DNA from: Frateuria terrea
GTDB lineage: Bacteria > Pseudomonadota > Gammaproteobacteria > Xanthomonadales > Rhodanobacteraceae
Length of the DNA: 64,000 bases
Reading direction: 5' to 3'
NCBI RefSeq assembly: GCF_900115705.1
Contig: NZ_FOXL01000006.1
Location: 124,001-188,000, forward strand
Positions 53,629 to 63,936 of this stretch are shown here, piece after piece. The number at the start of each line of letters is the position of its first letter. The stretch's first letter is position 1. The notes beneath the pieces were generated by a model, which was given only the letters and a program-made list of their open reading frames with translations, did not search any database and was not told the origin of the DNA. A program made the position numbers and the translations under genes.

Positions 53629-53757
53629 CTAGCCGACCTTGAGCATGCTCAGGATCGAAAGCACGAAGAACGCGACCGCCAGCGTCCCCGTGATCCAGAG
53701 CGTGCGTCGCACGCGCTGGCGGCGGGCCGGATCGTGTTCCATCGCCTGGGTCACCAT
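53629..53757 (-). CDS. 42-aa membrane peptide in the oxidase operon, possible small assembly protein
   Basis: The ORF starts at ATG 53757, 4 bases after the ctaD stop, and ends at 53629. The product MVTQAMEHDPARRQRVRRTL has a basic N-terminal part and then one membrane helix, WITGTLAVAFFVLSILSMLK, ending VG. Topology is probably N-in. Similar short ORFs in betaproteobacterial operons are annotated as cytochrome oxidase small assembly protein, at the same place behind ctaD. The sequence is too short to prove homology. ctaG, which usually follows in such operons, is absent here. Confidence 0.65.
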   Translation of the reverse strand: MVTQAMEHDPARRQRVRRTLWITGTLAVAFFVLSILSMLKVG

Positions 53758-53761
53758 CGAA

Positions 53762-55378
<1,617 letters not shown>

Positions 55379-55435
55379 GGCCTTGCACCTCTACCTAATG
55401 CGAATGCTTGAAAACGGATGGGTGGAGCGGAGGGT

Positions 55436-56392
55436 TCAGCCCCGCTTGCCCGAAGTCGTTGCTACCGGGGCCGCCTGCGCGGTGGCCGGGGCGGCAGCGG
55501 TCGATGCCGGCGCCGGCGAGGCCGGCGTCGCAGGCGTGGCCGGCGGCGCCTTGCCGGCGGCCTCCTGCTGCGCCAGCCACTGCGCGAACTCGGCCTTGGA
55601 GACGGCCTTCACCACGATCGGCATGAAGCCATGGTCCTGCCCGCACAGCTCGGCACACTGGCCGCGGTAGGTGCCCGGCACCTTGATGTTGGTCCAGGCC
55701 GCATTGACGATGCCGGGGATCGCGTCGATCTTCCAGCCCAGCGCCGGCACCCACCAGGAGTGGATCACGTCGCCGGCGGTGATGACGAAGCGGATCTTGG
55801 TGTCGACCGGCACCACCAGCGGCTTGTCGACGTTCAGCAGGTAGGTGTTCTCGTCACCGACCTTGACCGCATGCGGGTCCAGGCCCGAGCGCAGCTGGCG
55901 GGTATCGTTGCTCTGCTCGTCGAGCTTGGACATGAAGCCGACCTTGTCGATCGCCTTGCCCTGGTAGTCGACGTAGTCGTAGCGCCACTTCCACTGGTAG
56001 CCGGTGACCTTGACGGTCATCTGCGAACCGGTGGTGTCGGCGAAGGACACCAGGCCACCGGTCGCCATCCAGGCCAGCACGATCAGAATGATCACCGGAA
56101 TGGTCGTCCACACCACTTCGAGCATGGTGTTGTGCGACCACTTCTCTGCCACCGCGCCGCGCGATTTGCGGAAGCGGAACATGGCGATGAACATCGCGCC
56201 GAACACCAGCACGCCGATCACGACGCACACGCCCAGCGCGACGTTGTTGAGGAAGTACGGCTCGGGCGACCACTCGCTCACGCCGCGCGTCATGTTGAGC
56301 TGGCCGGGCTGGGGGTTGGCCCAGACCGCGCTGCTGAACAGCGCACAGGCCGCTGCCGCCCATGCCTTGATCCTGATGCCGCCAGATGTCAT
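55436..56392 (-). CDS. ctaC: Cytochrome c oxidase subunit 2
   Basis: Subunit II, 318 aa. A signal peptide (IKAWAAAACALFSSAVWANP) precedes two membrane helices and the periplasmic CuA domain. CuA ligands are complete: His211 (HSWWVPALGWKIDAIPG), Cys246, Glu248, Cys250, His254 and Met257 (CAELCGQDHGFMP). Electron entry is via the aromatic region GYQWKWRYDY. There is no fused cytochrome c domain; the Ala/Pro-rich tail after 280 is low complexity. It is the first structural gene of the operon, 57 bases before ctaD. Confidence 0.97.
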   Translation of the reverse strand: MTSGGIRIKAWAAAACALFSSAVWANPQPGQLNMTRGVSEWSPEPYFLNNVALGVCVVIGVLVFGAMFIAMFRFRKSRGAVAEKWSHNTMLEVVWTTIPVIILIVLAWMATGGLVSFADTTGSQMTVKVTGYQWKWRYDYVDYQGKAIDKVGFMSKLDEQSNDTRQLRSGLDPHAVKVGDENTYLLNVDKPLVVPVDTKIRFVITAGDVIHSWWVPALGWKIDAIPGIVNAAWTNIKVPGTYRGQCAELCGQDHGFMPIVVKAVSKAEFAQWLAQQEAAGKAPPATPATPASPAPASTAAAPATAQAAPVATTSGKRG

Positions 56393-56412
56393 GTCCTGCA
56401 CCTTTGTTGTAG

Positions 56413-56898
56413 CTACCTGCGCGGCTGGCCTTGCACATCCGCCAGCAACACCTTGAGTTTCCCCGCCACCTCGATGCGTTCCTCTTCGGCGAGGAACGCC
56501 CCGATCTCCAGCTCGCGTCCATGCGACCCCAGCAGCAGACGGTCGTGCCCGTGGCCGGGCGCCAGCCGCACGCGCACCCAGTAGGACTGGAAGCGCGCGC
56601 ATCGGCGCCCGGGCAGCGCACGCACCTCCAGCGACTCGTCGTCGAGGCTGATGCGTTCGCTGCGGTCGCCCGCGCGCCAGGCCTGCCGCAGGGCAAGGGC
56701 CATCGCGCAGGACTCGATCAGGGCAAACAGCGGAGCGAAGACGTTCCCCTGCCACGCGCCCAGCCCGGCCGTCGTCAGCGCCAGGGCCGCCAGCACCATG
56801 ATCAAACGACGCAGTCCGCGTCGGCTGAGTGCGCGATTGGGCCGTAGCCACATCGTCACGCACGGCAGGCCGGCGGCAGCTGGTCGAAGCACGATCAT
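56413..56898 (-). CDS. DUF2244 membrane protein
   Basis: A 161-aa protein with two helices (LIMVLAALALTTAGLGAWQG and FAPLFALIESCAMALALRQA) after the family start LRPNRALSRRGLR. A cytosolic domain with LPGRRCARFQSYWVRVRL and GSHGRELEIGAFLAEEER follows. DUF2244 genes are often next to oxidase subunit II genes, as here (20 bases before ctaC), but the function is not known. The start is uncertain between 56898 and a Met 15 codons later; neither has a good ribosome binding site. Confidence 0.83.
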   Translation of the reverse strand: MIVLRPAAAGLPCVTMWLRPNRALSRRGLRRLIMVLAALALTTAGLGAWQGNVFAPLFALIESCAMALALRQAWRAGDRSERISLDDESLEVRALPGRRCARFQSYWVRVRLAPGHGHDRLLLGSHGRELEIGAFLAEEERIEVAGKLKVLLADVQGQPRR

Positions 56899-57141
56899 GG
56901 GGATCCGGCGTGCCTGGAACAGCGGAATGATAGGCCGCCGCATCGCCGCGAGGCAAGAATGTCGCACCCCGATGACGCGGATCACGGCCGCCGCGGGCGG
57001 TGTACGGACGCCGGAGAACTGCGGTGCAACGCCTGCCTGTGACGCCAGCAGGCCGCTTGCCTCCCATTCCAACGGCCCGCGCCTGCCATCATGGCAAGCG
57101 CGCGGCAGGGCCAATCCACGCGGAGCGACAGACGCCCGCAT

Positions 57142-57185
57142 GCGCCCAGGCACGGATGCATGCGCCTGGGCGCGGGGCGTACAAT
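57142..57185 (+). promoter_or_regulatory. putA promoter: 10-bp inverted repeat followed by TACAAT
   Basis: GCGCCCAGGC (57142-57151) and GCCTGGGCGC (57164-57173) are perfect inverted repeats 12 bases apart. TACAAT (57180-57185) follows 6 bases later, giving a leader of about 35 bases to the putA GTG. The repeat covers the -35 zone and is a candidate operator, for example for an Lrp-type proline regulator. The rest of the 328-base DUF2244-putA spacer shows no gene. Confidence 0.5.
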
Positions 57186-57226
57186 CGCGGGCTCCCCGCC
57201 GCACCGGCGGTTCCGACGAACATCCC

Positions 57227-60200
57227 GTGATCGAACCCATCCTCAGCCCCGAAATCCCCGCCGGTGCCGAGCCGGCCCGCGCGCGCATCACCGCCGCCTG
57301 GCTGCGCGACGAGACCGAGGCAGTCAACGACCTGCTGACCCAGGCCACGCTCCCCGCCGTCGAGCGCGAGCAGGTGATCGACCTGGCCGCCGACCTGGTC
57401 ACCCGCGTACGTGCGCGCGCCAAGGACCAGAGCGCGGTCGAATCCTTCATGCGCCAGTACGACCTCTCCTCCGAGGAGGGCGTGCTGCTGATGTGCGTGG
57501 CCGAGGCGCTGCTGCGCATCCCGGACAAGGTCACCGCCGACAAACTGATTCGCGACAAGCTGGGCGACGCCAACTGGAAGAAGCACCTGGGCCAGAGCGA
57601 GTCACTGTTCGTCAACGCCTCGACCTGGGGCCTGATGCTGACCGGCCACCTGGTGAACCTTGCCGACGAAACGCGCCGCGATTTCACCGGCGCGTTCAAG
57701 CGCCTGGTCGCGCGCGCCGGCGAACCTGCCATCCGCCTGGCGGTGCGCCAGGCCATGCGCATCATGGGCCACCAGTTCGTGATGGGCCGCACCATCGATG
57801 AGGCGCTGGACCGTTGCGCGAAGAAGGAATATGCGGCCTACCGCTATTCCTACGACATGCTGGGCGAGTCCGCGCTGACCGCCGAAACCGCCGAGCGCTA
57901 CCAGGAGGACTACCGCCGCGCGATCGCCCGCATCGGCGCGCGCGGCCCGTTCGCCAACCACACCGACGCGCCGTCGATCTCGGTCAAACTGTCCGCGCTG
58001 CATCCACGCTACGAAGTGGCACGCCGTGCGGAAGCCCGCCGTGACCTCACCGCCAAGCTGCTGGAGCTCTCGCAGCTGGCGAAAAGCCAGGGCATCGCGC
58101 TGTCGGTCGACGCCGAGGAGGCCGACCGCCTCGAGCTGTCGCTGGACATCATCGGCGACGTCTTCGCGCACCCCTCGCTGGAAGGCTGGAACGGCCTGGG
58201 CATCGTGGTGCAGGCGTATTCGAAGCGCACGCCGTTCGTGATCGACTGGCTGATCGAGACGGCCCGCGCCACCGGCCGGCGCTGGTACGTGCGTCTGGTC
58301 AAGGGCGCCTACTGGGATGCCGAGATCAAGCGCGCGCAGGAAAACGGCCTGGCCGGCTACCCGGTCTACACGCGCAAGCCGAACACCGACGTCTCCTACC
58401 TGGCCTGCGCGCGCAAGCTGTTCGACGCCGGCGTGGAGCTGATCTATCCGCAGTTCGCCACGCACAACGCGCACACCATCGCCGCTGTGCACCACCTGGC
58501 GAAGGGTCGTCCCTACGAGTACCAGCGCCTGCACGGCATGGGCACCGACCTCTATGCCGAGGTGATCGGACCGCAGAACTTGAACGTGCCCTGCCGCGTC
58601 TATGCGCCGGTCGGCACGCACGAGGATCTGCTGCCCTACCTGGTGCGCCGCCTGCTCGAGAATGGCGCCAACACCAGCTTCGTCAACCGCGTGGTGGACG
58701 AGAGCCTGCCGGTGCGCGAACTGGTCGCCGACCCGTGCGAGACGGTGCGGTCGTTTGCATCCATCCCTCACCCGCGCATCCCGCTGCCGGTGAACCTCTA
58801 CGGTGACAATGCTGCGCTTGCGCAGCATTCAAATTTCGTATCCAGGAAGAATTCCATGGGCGTGAACTTTTCCAACGACAACGAGCTCCGCTCCCTCGCC
58901 GAAGCGGTCAACAGCCATGCCGGCCCGTGGCAGGCCGCCCCCCTGGTGCCCGGTGCGCAGGCCAATGGCCTGACCGTCGAGGTCACCAACCCGGCCGACC
59001 GCCGCCAGGTGATCGGCAGCTACGTCGCCGGCGATGCCGCCATGGCCGACAAGGCACTGGCCAACGCGGTCGCCGCGCAGCCGGGCTGGGACCGCCTGCC
59101 GGCAGCCAGCCGCGCGGCGATCCTGGAGCACGCCGCCGACCAGCTCGAGGCGCGCCGCGGCGAGTTCATCGCGCTGTGCGTGCGCGAGGCCGGCAAGAGC
59201 CTGCCCGACGCCATCGCCGAGATCCGCGAGGCGGCCGACTTCCTGCGCTACTACGCGACCATGGCGCGACGCTTGTTCGGCCAGCCCGAACAACTGCCGG
59301 GCCCGACCGGCGAGAGCAACCAGCTGTTCCTGAACGGCCGCGGCGTGTTCGTCTGCATCAGCCCGTGGAACTTCCCGCTGGCGATCTTCGTCGGCCAGGT
59401 CTCTGCCGCGCTCGCCGCTGGCAATGCGGTGATCGCCAAGCCCGCCGAGCAGACCTCGCTGATCGGCTACATGGCGGTCAAACTGCTGCACGAGGCCGGC
59501 ATCCCGGCCGACGTGCTGCAGTACCTGCCGGGCGATGGCGCCGTGGTCGGCGCCGCGCTCACCAAGGACCCGCGCGTGGCCGGCGTCGCCTTCACCGGCT
59601 CGACCGAAACCGCCTGGGCGATCAACCGCGCGCTGGCCGCGCGCAACGCGCCGATCGCCGCCCTGATCGCCGAGACCGGCGGCCAGAACGCGATGATCGC
59701 CGACTCCTCCGCGCTGCCCGAACAGATCGTCAAGGACGTCATCTCCGCCGCCTTCCAGTCCGCCGGCCAGCGCTGCTCGGCCGCTCGCGTGCTGTTCGTG
59801 CAGGAGGACATCGCCGACAAGGTGGTCGGCATGCTCGCCGGCGCGATGGCCGAGCTCAAGGTCGGCGATCCGGGCCTGCTCTCCACCGACGTCGGCCCGG
59901 TGATCGACGCGGACGCGCTGAAGATCCTCGTCGAGCACGCTGCGCGCATGGACAAGGAGGCCAGGAAGATCGCCGAGGTGCCACTCGACCCGGCCGCCAC
60001 CGGCAATGGCACCTTCTTCGCCCCGCGCGCCTACGAGATCCCGTCGCTGCAGACGCTCACCCGCGAGATCTTCGGCCCGGTGCTGCACGTCATCCGCTGG
60101 AAGGCAAGCGAGCTGGGCAACGTGATCGACCAGATCAACGCCACCGGCTACGGCCTGACGCTCGGCATCCACAGCCGCATCGACGACACCGTGCAGTTCA

Positions 60201-60415
60201 TCCAGAGCCGCGCACGCGTGGGCAACTGCTACGTCAACCGCAACCAGATCGGTGCGGTGGTCGGCGTGCAGCCGTTCGGCGGCGAGGCGCTTTCCGGCAC
60301 CGGTCCCAAGGCCGGCGGCCCGCACTACCTGCTGCGCTTCGCCGGCGAGCGCACGCTGACCATCAACACCACTGCCGCCGGCGGCAACGCCTCGCTGCTG
60401 ACGATCGGCGAGTAA
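57227..60415 (+). CDS. putA: Bifunctional proline dehydrogenase / L-glutamate-gamma-semialdehyde dehydrogenase
   Basis: PutA oxidises proline to glutamate in two steps with FAD and NAD+, passing electrons to quinone. The 1062-aa protein starts at GTG 57227 and has no N-terminal ribbon-helix-helix domain, so it is not a self-regulating repressor. The proline dehydrogenase barrel (roughly 180-500) shows RYSYDMLGESALTAETAERY, ISVKLSALHPRYE, LRLVKGAYWDAEIKRAQ-like VRLVKGAYWDAEIKRAQENG and ANTSFVNRVVD. The aldehyde dehydrogenase part (roughly 560-1040) has SPWNFPLAIFVGQVSAALAA, ETGGQNAMI and catalytic Cys850 in AGQRCSAAR. Length indicates a class A enzyme without the extra C-terminal domain. It diverges from the oxidase cluster. 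Confidence 0.96.
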   Translation: MIEPILSPEIPAGAEPARARITAAWLRDETEAVNDLLTQATLPAVEREQVIDLAADLVTRVRARAKDQSAVESFMRQYDLSSEEGVLLMCVAEALLRIPDKVTADKLIRDKLGDANWKKHLGQSESLFVNASTWGLMLTGHLVNLADETRRDFTGAFKRLVARAGEPAIRLAVRQAMRIMGHQFVMGRTIDEALDRCAKKEYAAYRYSYDMLGESALTAETAERYQEDYRRAIARIGARGPFANHTDAPSISVKLSALHPRYEVARRAEARRDLTAKLLELSQLAKSQGIALSVDAEEADRLELSLDIIGDVFAHPSLEGWNGLGIVVQAYSKRTPFVIDWLIETARATGRRWYVRLVKGAYWDAEIKRAQENGLAGYPVYTRKPNTDVSYLACARKLFDAGVELIYPQFATHNAHTIAAVHHLAKGRPYEYQRLHGMGTDLYAEVIGPQNLNVPCRVYAPVGTHEDLLPYLVRRLLENGANTSFVNRVVDESLPVRELVADPCETVRSFASIPHPRIPLPVNLYGDNAALAQHSNFVSRKNSMGVNFSNDNELRSLAEAVNSHAGPWQAAPLVPGAQANGLTVEVTNPADRRQVIGSYVAGDAAMADKALANAVAAQPGWDRLPAASRAAILEHAADQLEARRGEFIALCVREAGKSLPDAIAEIREAADFLRYYATMARRLFGQPEQLPGPTGESNQLFLNGRGVFVCISPWNFPLAIFVGQVSAALAAGNAVIAKPAEQTSLIGYMAVKLLHEAGIPADVLQYLPGDGAVVGAALTKDPRVAGVAFTGSTETAWAINRALAARNAPIAALIAETGGQNAMIADSSALPEQIVKDVISAAFQSAGQRCSAARVLFVQEDIADKVVGMLAGAMAELKVGDPGLLSTDVGPVIDADALKILVEHAARMDKEARKIAEVPLDPAATGNGTFFAPRAYEIPSLQTLTREIFGPVLHVIRWKASELGNVIDQINATGYGLTLGIHSRIDDTVQFIQSRARVGNCYVNRNQIGAVVGVQPFGGEALSGTGPKAGGPHYLLRFAGERTLTINTTAAGGNASLLTIGE

Positions 60416-60421
60416 GCGCCA

Positions 60422-60451
60422 TCAGCCCTCTCCCGTCCGGGAGAGGGCTGA
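60422..60451. repeat. Intergenic palindromic repeat, copy F (perfect 13-bp stem)
   Basis: TCAGCCCTCTCCC and GGGAGAGGGCTGA close a 4-base loop, starting 7 bases after the putA stop. It is the best stem of the family in the window and may also end putA transcription, although no T tract follows. Confidence 0.75.
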
Positions 60452-60592
60452 CGCGAGGGGCCAGGGCAGCCTCGTCCTGCCCCGGGAACGACGCCCCTCA
60501 GCCTCCGCGAACCACCGCGCCCCAAGGAGGGCCGCGGAAGCCGTTGCACGACTCGTGCGACCATGGCGTCCCGCCCCAGGCAAGCACGCGCC

Positions 60593-62002
60593 ATGGCCGA
60601 GAATGTGGAGCTGATCGCCACCCTGCACCGCCTGCGTGCCGCGCAGGCGCGCGACCCGGTGCCGCCCTGGCGCGTCCGCGCCGACCGGCTGCAGCGCCTG
60701 GCGCGCATGCTGCGCGAACATCGCGGCGCCTTCGCCGAGGCCATCGACGCGGATTTCGGCCAGCGTCCGGTCGAGGAAACCGAACTGCTGGAGCTGTTCC
60801 CTTCGCTCTCGGCCATCCGTCATGCGTTGCGCCACGGCCGGCGCTGGATGCGCCCCCGCCGCGCACCCACCGCGCTGGCTTTCCTGCCGGGCCACAACCG
60901 GCTGCTGCCGCAGCCGCGGGGCGTGGTGGGGATCGTGGTGCCGTGGAACTACCCGATGTTCCTCGCCGTCGGCCCCCTGGTGGACGCGCTGGCGGCCGGC
61001 AACCGCGCGATGGTCAAGATGAGCGAGTTCACGCCGCGCTTCTCGGCATTGTTCGCGGAACGGGTCGCGGCCTATTTCGGCGAGGACGAGGTGGTGGTCG
61101 TCACCGGCGACGCGGCGGTGGCCCAGGCGTTCAGTGCGCTGGCATTCGACCACCTGCTGTTCACCGGCTCGACCGCCGTGGGCCATCAGGTAATGCGCAC
61201 CGCCTCGGCGCACCTGACGCCGGTGACGCTGGAGCTCGGCGGCAAGTCGCCCGTCATCGTGGGGCCGGGCGCGGACCTGGCGCAGGCGGCCGAACGCATC
61301 CTCGCCGGCAAGCTGGTCAACGCCGGCCAGACCTGCATCGCACCGGACTACGTGCTGCTGCCGCGCGCGCGGGTGGGTGAATTCGTCGCCCACGCACGCG
61401 CAACGATGGCACGGTTGTACCCGGACCTCGCCCGCAACCGGCAGTACGCCAGCATCGTCTCCGAGCGGCACTTCGCGCGCATGGCGGCGCTCCTGGAGGA
61501 AGCCCGCCACGCCGGCGCGCGCATCGAGCCGCTGGCGGACGCGCCGGCCGATCCGGCCCGGCGCCTGTTCCCGCCGCAACTGCTGCTGGACGTGCCCGAC
61601 GACGCCCGGATCATGCACGAGGAGATCTTCGGCCCGCTGCTGCCGCTGATCGCCTGCGATTCGGTCGCGCACGCGGTCGACTACGTCAACGCGCGCCCGC
61701 ACCCGCTGGCCTTGTATCTCTTCGAGCGGGACCGCCGGACGATCGACACGGTGCTCGCGCGCACCCAGGCTGGTGGCGTCACGATCAACGACACGCTCTA
61801 CCACATCGCACAGCACGGCCTGCCATTCGGCGGCGTCGGTGCCTCGGGCATGGGCGGCTACCACGGCAAGGCGGGCTTCGAGACGTTCTCCCACCTCAAG
61901 CCGGTGTTCGCCCAGTCGCGCTGGAACGGCGCCGCATGGCTGCGCCCGCCCTACGGCGTGCGCTTCCGCCGCCTGTTGGAGCTCCTGCTGCGGCACGGCT
62001 GA
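60593..62002 (+). CDS. Coniferyl aldehyde dehydrogenase-like NAD(P)+ aldehyde dehydrogenase
   Basis: A 469-aa class 3-type aldehyde dehydrogenase. Motifs: VVGIVVPWNYPMFLAVGPLV, catalytic Glu in VTLELGGKSPVIV, catalytic Cys in NAGQTCIAPDYVLLP, and the C-terminal FGGVGASGMGGYHGKAGFET, which is shared by fatty and aromatic aldehyde dehydrogenases. The best family match by length and pattern is coniferyl aldehyde dehydrogenase (CalB). Substrate range could include other aromatic or medium-chain aldehydes. An ATG 30 bases upstream is an alternative start. It is 177 bases after putA on the same strand, separated by a repeat hairpin. Confidence 0.88.
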   Translation: MAENVELIATLHRLRAAQARDPVPPWRVRADRLQRLARMLREHRGAFAEAIDADFGQRPVEETELLELFPSLSAIRHALRHGRRWMRPRRAPTALAFLPGHNRLLPQPRGVVGIVVPWNYPMFLAVGPLVDALAAGNRAMVKMSEFTPRFSALFAERVAAYFGEDEVVVVTGDAAVAQAFSALAFDHLLFTGSTAVGHQVMRTASAHLTPVTLELGGKSPVIVGPGADLAQAAERILAGKLVNAGQTCIAPDYVLLPRARVGEFVAHARATMARLYPDLARNRQYASIVSERHFARMAALLEEARHAGARIEPLADAPADPARRLFPPQLLLDVPDDARIMHEEIFGPLLPLIACDSVAHAVDYVNARPHPLALYLFERDRRTIDTVLARTQAGGVTINDTLYHIAQHGLPFGGVGASGMGGYHGKAGFETFSHLKPVFAQSRWNGAAWLRPPYGVRFRRLLELLLRHG

Positions 62003-62138
62003 CCGCCTGCTCGCCCGAGGGCGTCGGCCGCTGTCCACGCCGCGGCAACGGGCCGCGGGCGAAACTGCGGGCAGGCAATCGCAGGAGCCCCTCCTGGCCG
62101 ATCCGAATCTCCCGAACGACGCAGGCACCCCGGCGGGT

Positions 62139-62426
62139 GTGGACGCAGGCCCGCAGAGCGGCCAGGGTGGCGCTGGCGGCGAGCCCAAGGGCAGCCGGCT
62201 GGACGCCACGACAAAGGAGCATGGCGCGCCACAGCCCGCCGCTGCCGGCCGGCAGTCCCGCCCCGAACACTCCTCCGATACGGTGCGATCCGGCTACCGT
62301 GCCCGGCCGGCCGGCCAGAGCGGCGTGGGTCGACAGGACGACCTCGCCTCGACCATCCGCGAGCCGCAAGGCGACGGCAATTACCTGGCGACCGACCGCG
62401 GCGACAAGCCGTTGCGCAACGGCTGA
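62139..62426 (+). CDS. Doubtful hydrophilic ORF, 95 aa
   Basis: This frame ends at 62426 just before a hairpin and has about 84 percent GC at third positions, a coding-like bias. The product is Gly/Ser/Arg-rich and polar (GQGGAGGEPKGSRLDATTKE; later DDLASTIREPQGDGNYLATD). The GTG start has no good ribosome binding site and the frame is open far upstream into the aldehyde dehydrogenase gene. I do not recognise it. Otherwise the 494 bases between 62003 and 62496 show only the terminator. Confidence 0.25.
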   Translation: MDAGPQSGQGGAGGEPKGSRLDATTKEHGAPQPAAAGRQSRPEHSSDTVRSGYRARPAGQSGVGRQDDLASTIREPQGDGNYLATDRGDKPLRNG

Positions 62427-62450
62427 ACGCGCGCGTTCCCTCCACGGACG

Positions 62451-62484
62451 AAAAAAAGCCTCCCCGCTCGCGCGGGGAGGCTTT
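62451..62484 (-). terminator. Intrinsic terminator of fadL
   Basis: GCCTCCCCGC and GCGGGGAGGC form a perfect 10-bp stem with a 4-base loop. On the minus strand seven T residues follow. It starts 13 bases after the fadL stop. The other side has TTT, so weak bidirectional use is possible. Confidence 0.93.
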
Positions 62485-62496
62485 CATGGGTGACGC

Positions 62497-63936
62497 TTAG
62501 AACTTGTACTGCGCCGACAGGCTGAGCAGGTTGCCGTAATCGTCGAAATTGCCGGCGAGCACGTCGCCAGTCGGGCTCGCCGAATTGACGTGCGCACGGT
62601 TGACGAAAATGTGCGCGTACGAGGCGTTGATCTCGAAGTTCTCGCTGGCCTTGTAGCCCAGGCCCAGCGCCGCGAACTTGCGGGTGGAGTCCGGCACGCG
62701 GGCGTCGCGGGTGGCGTTGTAGGTCGGCGTGGTGTCGACCGAGATGCCGGCGCGCAGGGTCAGCTTGTCGTTGACGTAGTAGTCGCCGCCGATCGCCGCG
62801 TACCAGGTGTTGCGCCAGTTGAAGGGCTCGACGCTGTCGGGCTGCGCCGGGTTGCCGTACTGCACGCGCAGTTCCTTGAACACGTCCCACTTGGTCCAGT
62901 TCAGGTCGATGCCGAGGCCGAACTTCTCGGCCTGGTGCCAATAGCTGAGGCCGGCCGTCGCAGGCGTGGTGAAGTTGGCCGTGCCGGTGGTGTGGGTGAA
63001 CGGCACGCCGCCCAGCCCGGCGAGCAGCGGCGCGATCTGCGGGCTGGACAGCAACGCGGACACGTTGCCCGGAACGGTGAAGTTGCCCGTGCCCTGCAGC
63101 TTGTGCGAGATCTTGGAGCGGTAGTCGAACGCCAGCTTGTCGTTCGGCGTGAGCTTCCAGTAGGCGCCCACCTGCCAGCCATAGCCCCAGTCGTCGCCCT
63201 TGATGCGGGCCAGGCCATCGGACCCGGGCGGCACCACCGCGCCGACCTGCGCCAGGTAGGTCGGCACCGCTGCCGGCGGGATCGCACCGGCCGCGGCACC
63301 TTGCTGGATGAGACCCAGCGCGACGCCGTTGAAGTTGATCGCCGAGGTCAGTTCCGCCGAGGTCTTCTGCGCGATGACGCTGGCGCCCAGGCTGAACTGG
63401 TCGTTGACATCGAACGAGCCGGACAGGGTGGCATCGAGCGACTCGAAGCGCGACTTGATGGCGTTGTAGCGGCCCATCCAGTTGGAGTCGTACTCGGTCT
63501 GGAAGCCGAACGGCACCGACAGGCCGAAGCCAAGGTGCACGCGGTCGGACACCTTGCTGGCGATGAACAGCGCCGGGACCGGCAGCGTGGTGCCGGCGTC
63601 GCCGCCGTTGCCGCCGCTGATCGGACGGCCCAGCGCGTCATGCGCGGTGCCGCTGAACTTGGCGCTGAAGTTGATCGCGGTGATATCGGCCTGCAGGTAG
63701 GTGCCGTCCAGGTCGGTCATCGCCGCCGGGTTGTTCGCCACCACCGAGGCGTCGCCGCCGGCGGTCGCCGAGCCGGCATAGGCGCGGCCCATGCCCTTGG
63801 CACTGTTTTCCTTCAGCTGGAAGGCGCTGGCATGGGCGCCCTGCGGCAGCGCCAGTGCACCGGCGACGGCAAGGCTCAGCGCGGCCAGCGCAAAGGGCCG
63901 GGCAGTGCCCGGAAGGGAACGAAAAGACATAGGCAT
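62497..63936 (-). CDS. fadL: OmpP1/FadL family outer membrane transporter
   Basis: A 479-aa outer membrane barrel for hydrophobic compounds such as long-chain fatty acids. A signal peptide (PFALAALSLAVAGALALPQG then AHA) precedes the typical mature start SAFQLKENSAKGMGRAYAGS and the hatch motif VVANNPAAMTDLDGTYLQAD. The barrel ends LLSLSAQYKF with the C-terminal Phe used by BAM. AGGAG lies about 8 bases before ATG 63936; an in-frame ATG two codons later is also possible. The substrate may be fatty acids or aromatic hydrocarbons. The remaining 64 bases of the window show nothing further. Confidence 0.93.
   Translation of the reverse strand: MPMSFRSLPGTARPFALAALSLAVAGALALPQGAHASAFQLKENSAKGMGRAYAGSATAGGDASVVANNPAAMTDLDGTYLQADITAINFSAKFSGTAHDALGRPISGGNGGDAGTTLPVPALFIASKVSDRVHLGFGLSVPFGFQTEYDSNWMGRYNAIKSRFESLDATLSGSFDVNDQFSLGASVIAQKTSAELTSAINFNGVALGLIQQGAAAGAIPPAAVPTYLAQVGAVVPPGSDGLARIKGDDWGYGWQVGAYWKLTPNDKLAFDYRSKISHKLQGTGNFTVPGNVSALLSSPQIAPLLAGLGGVPFTHTTGTANFTTPATAGLSYWHQAEKFGLGIDLNWTKWDVFKELRVQYGNPAQPDSVEPFNWRNTWYAAIGGDYYVNDKLTLRAGISVDTTPTYNATRDARVPDSTRKFAALGLGYKASENFEINASYAHIFVNRAHVNSASPTGDVLAGNFDDYGNLLSLSAQYKF

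Noticed and set aside
61896-62369. Minus-strand frame with GEVVLSTHAALAG, briefly suggestive of the end of CcmA
   Set aside because: The similarity is a few residues only, no ABC signature or Walker motifs precede it, and the rest is Arg/Ala-rich and runs into the aldehyde dehydrogenase gene.
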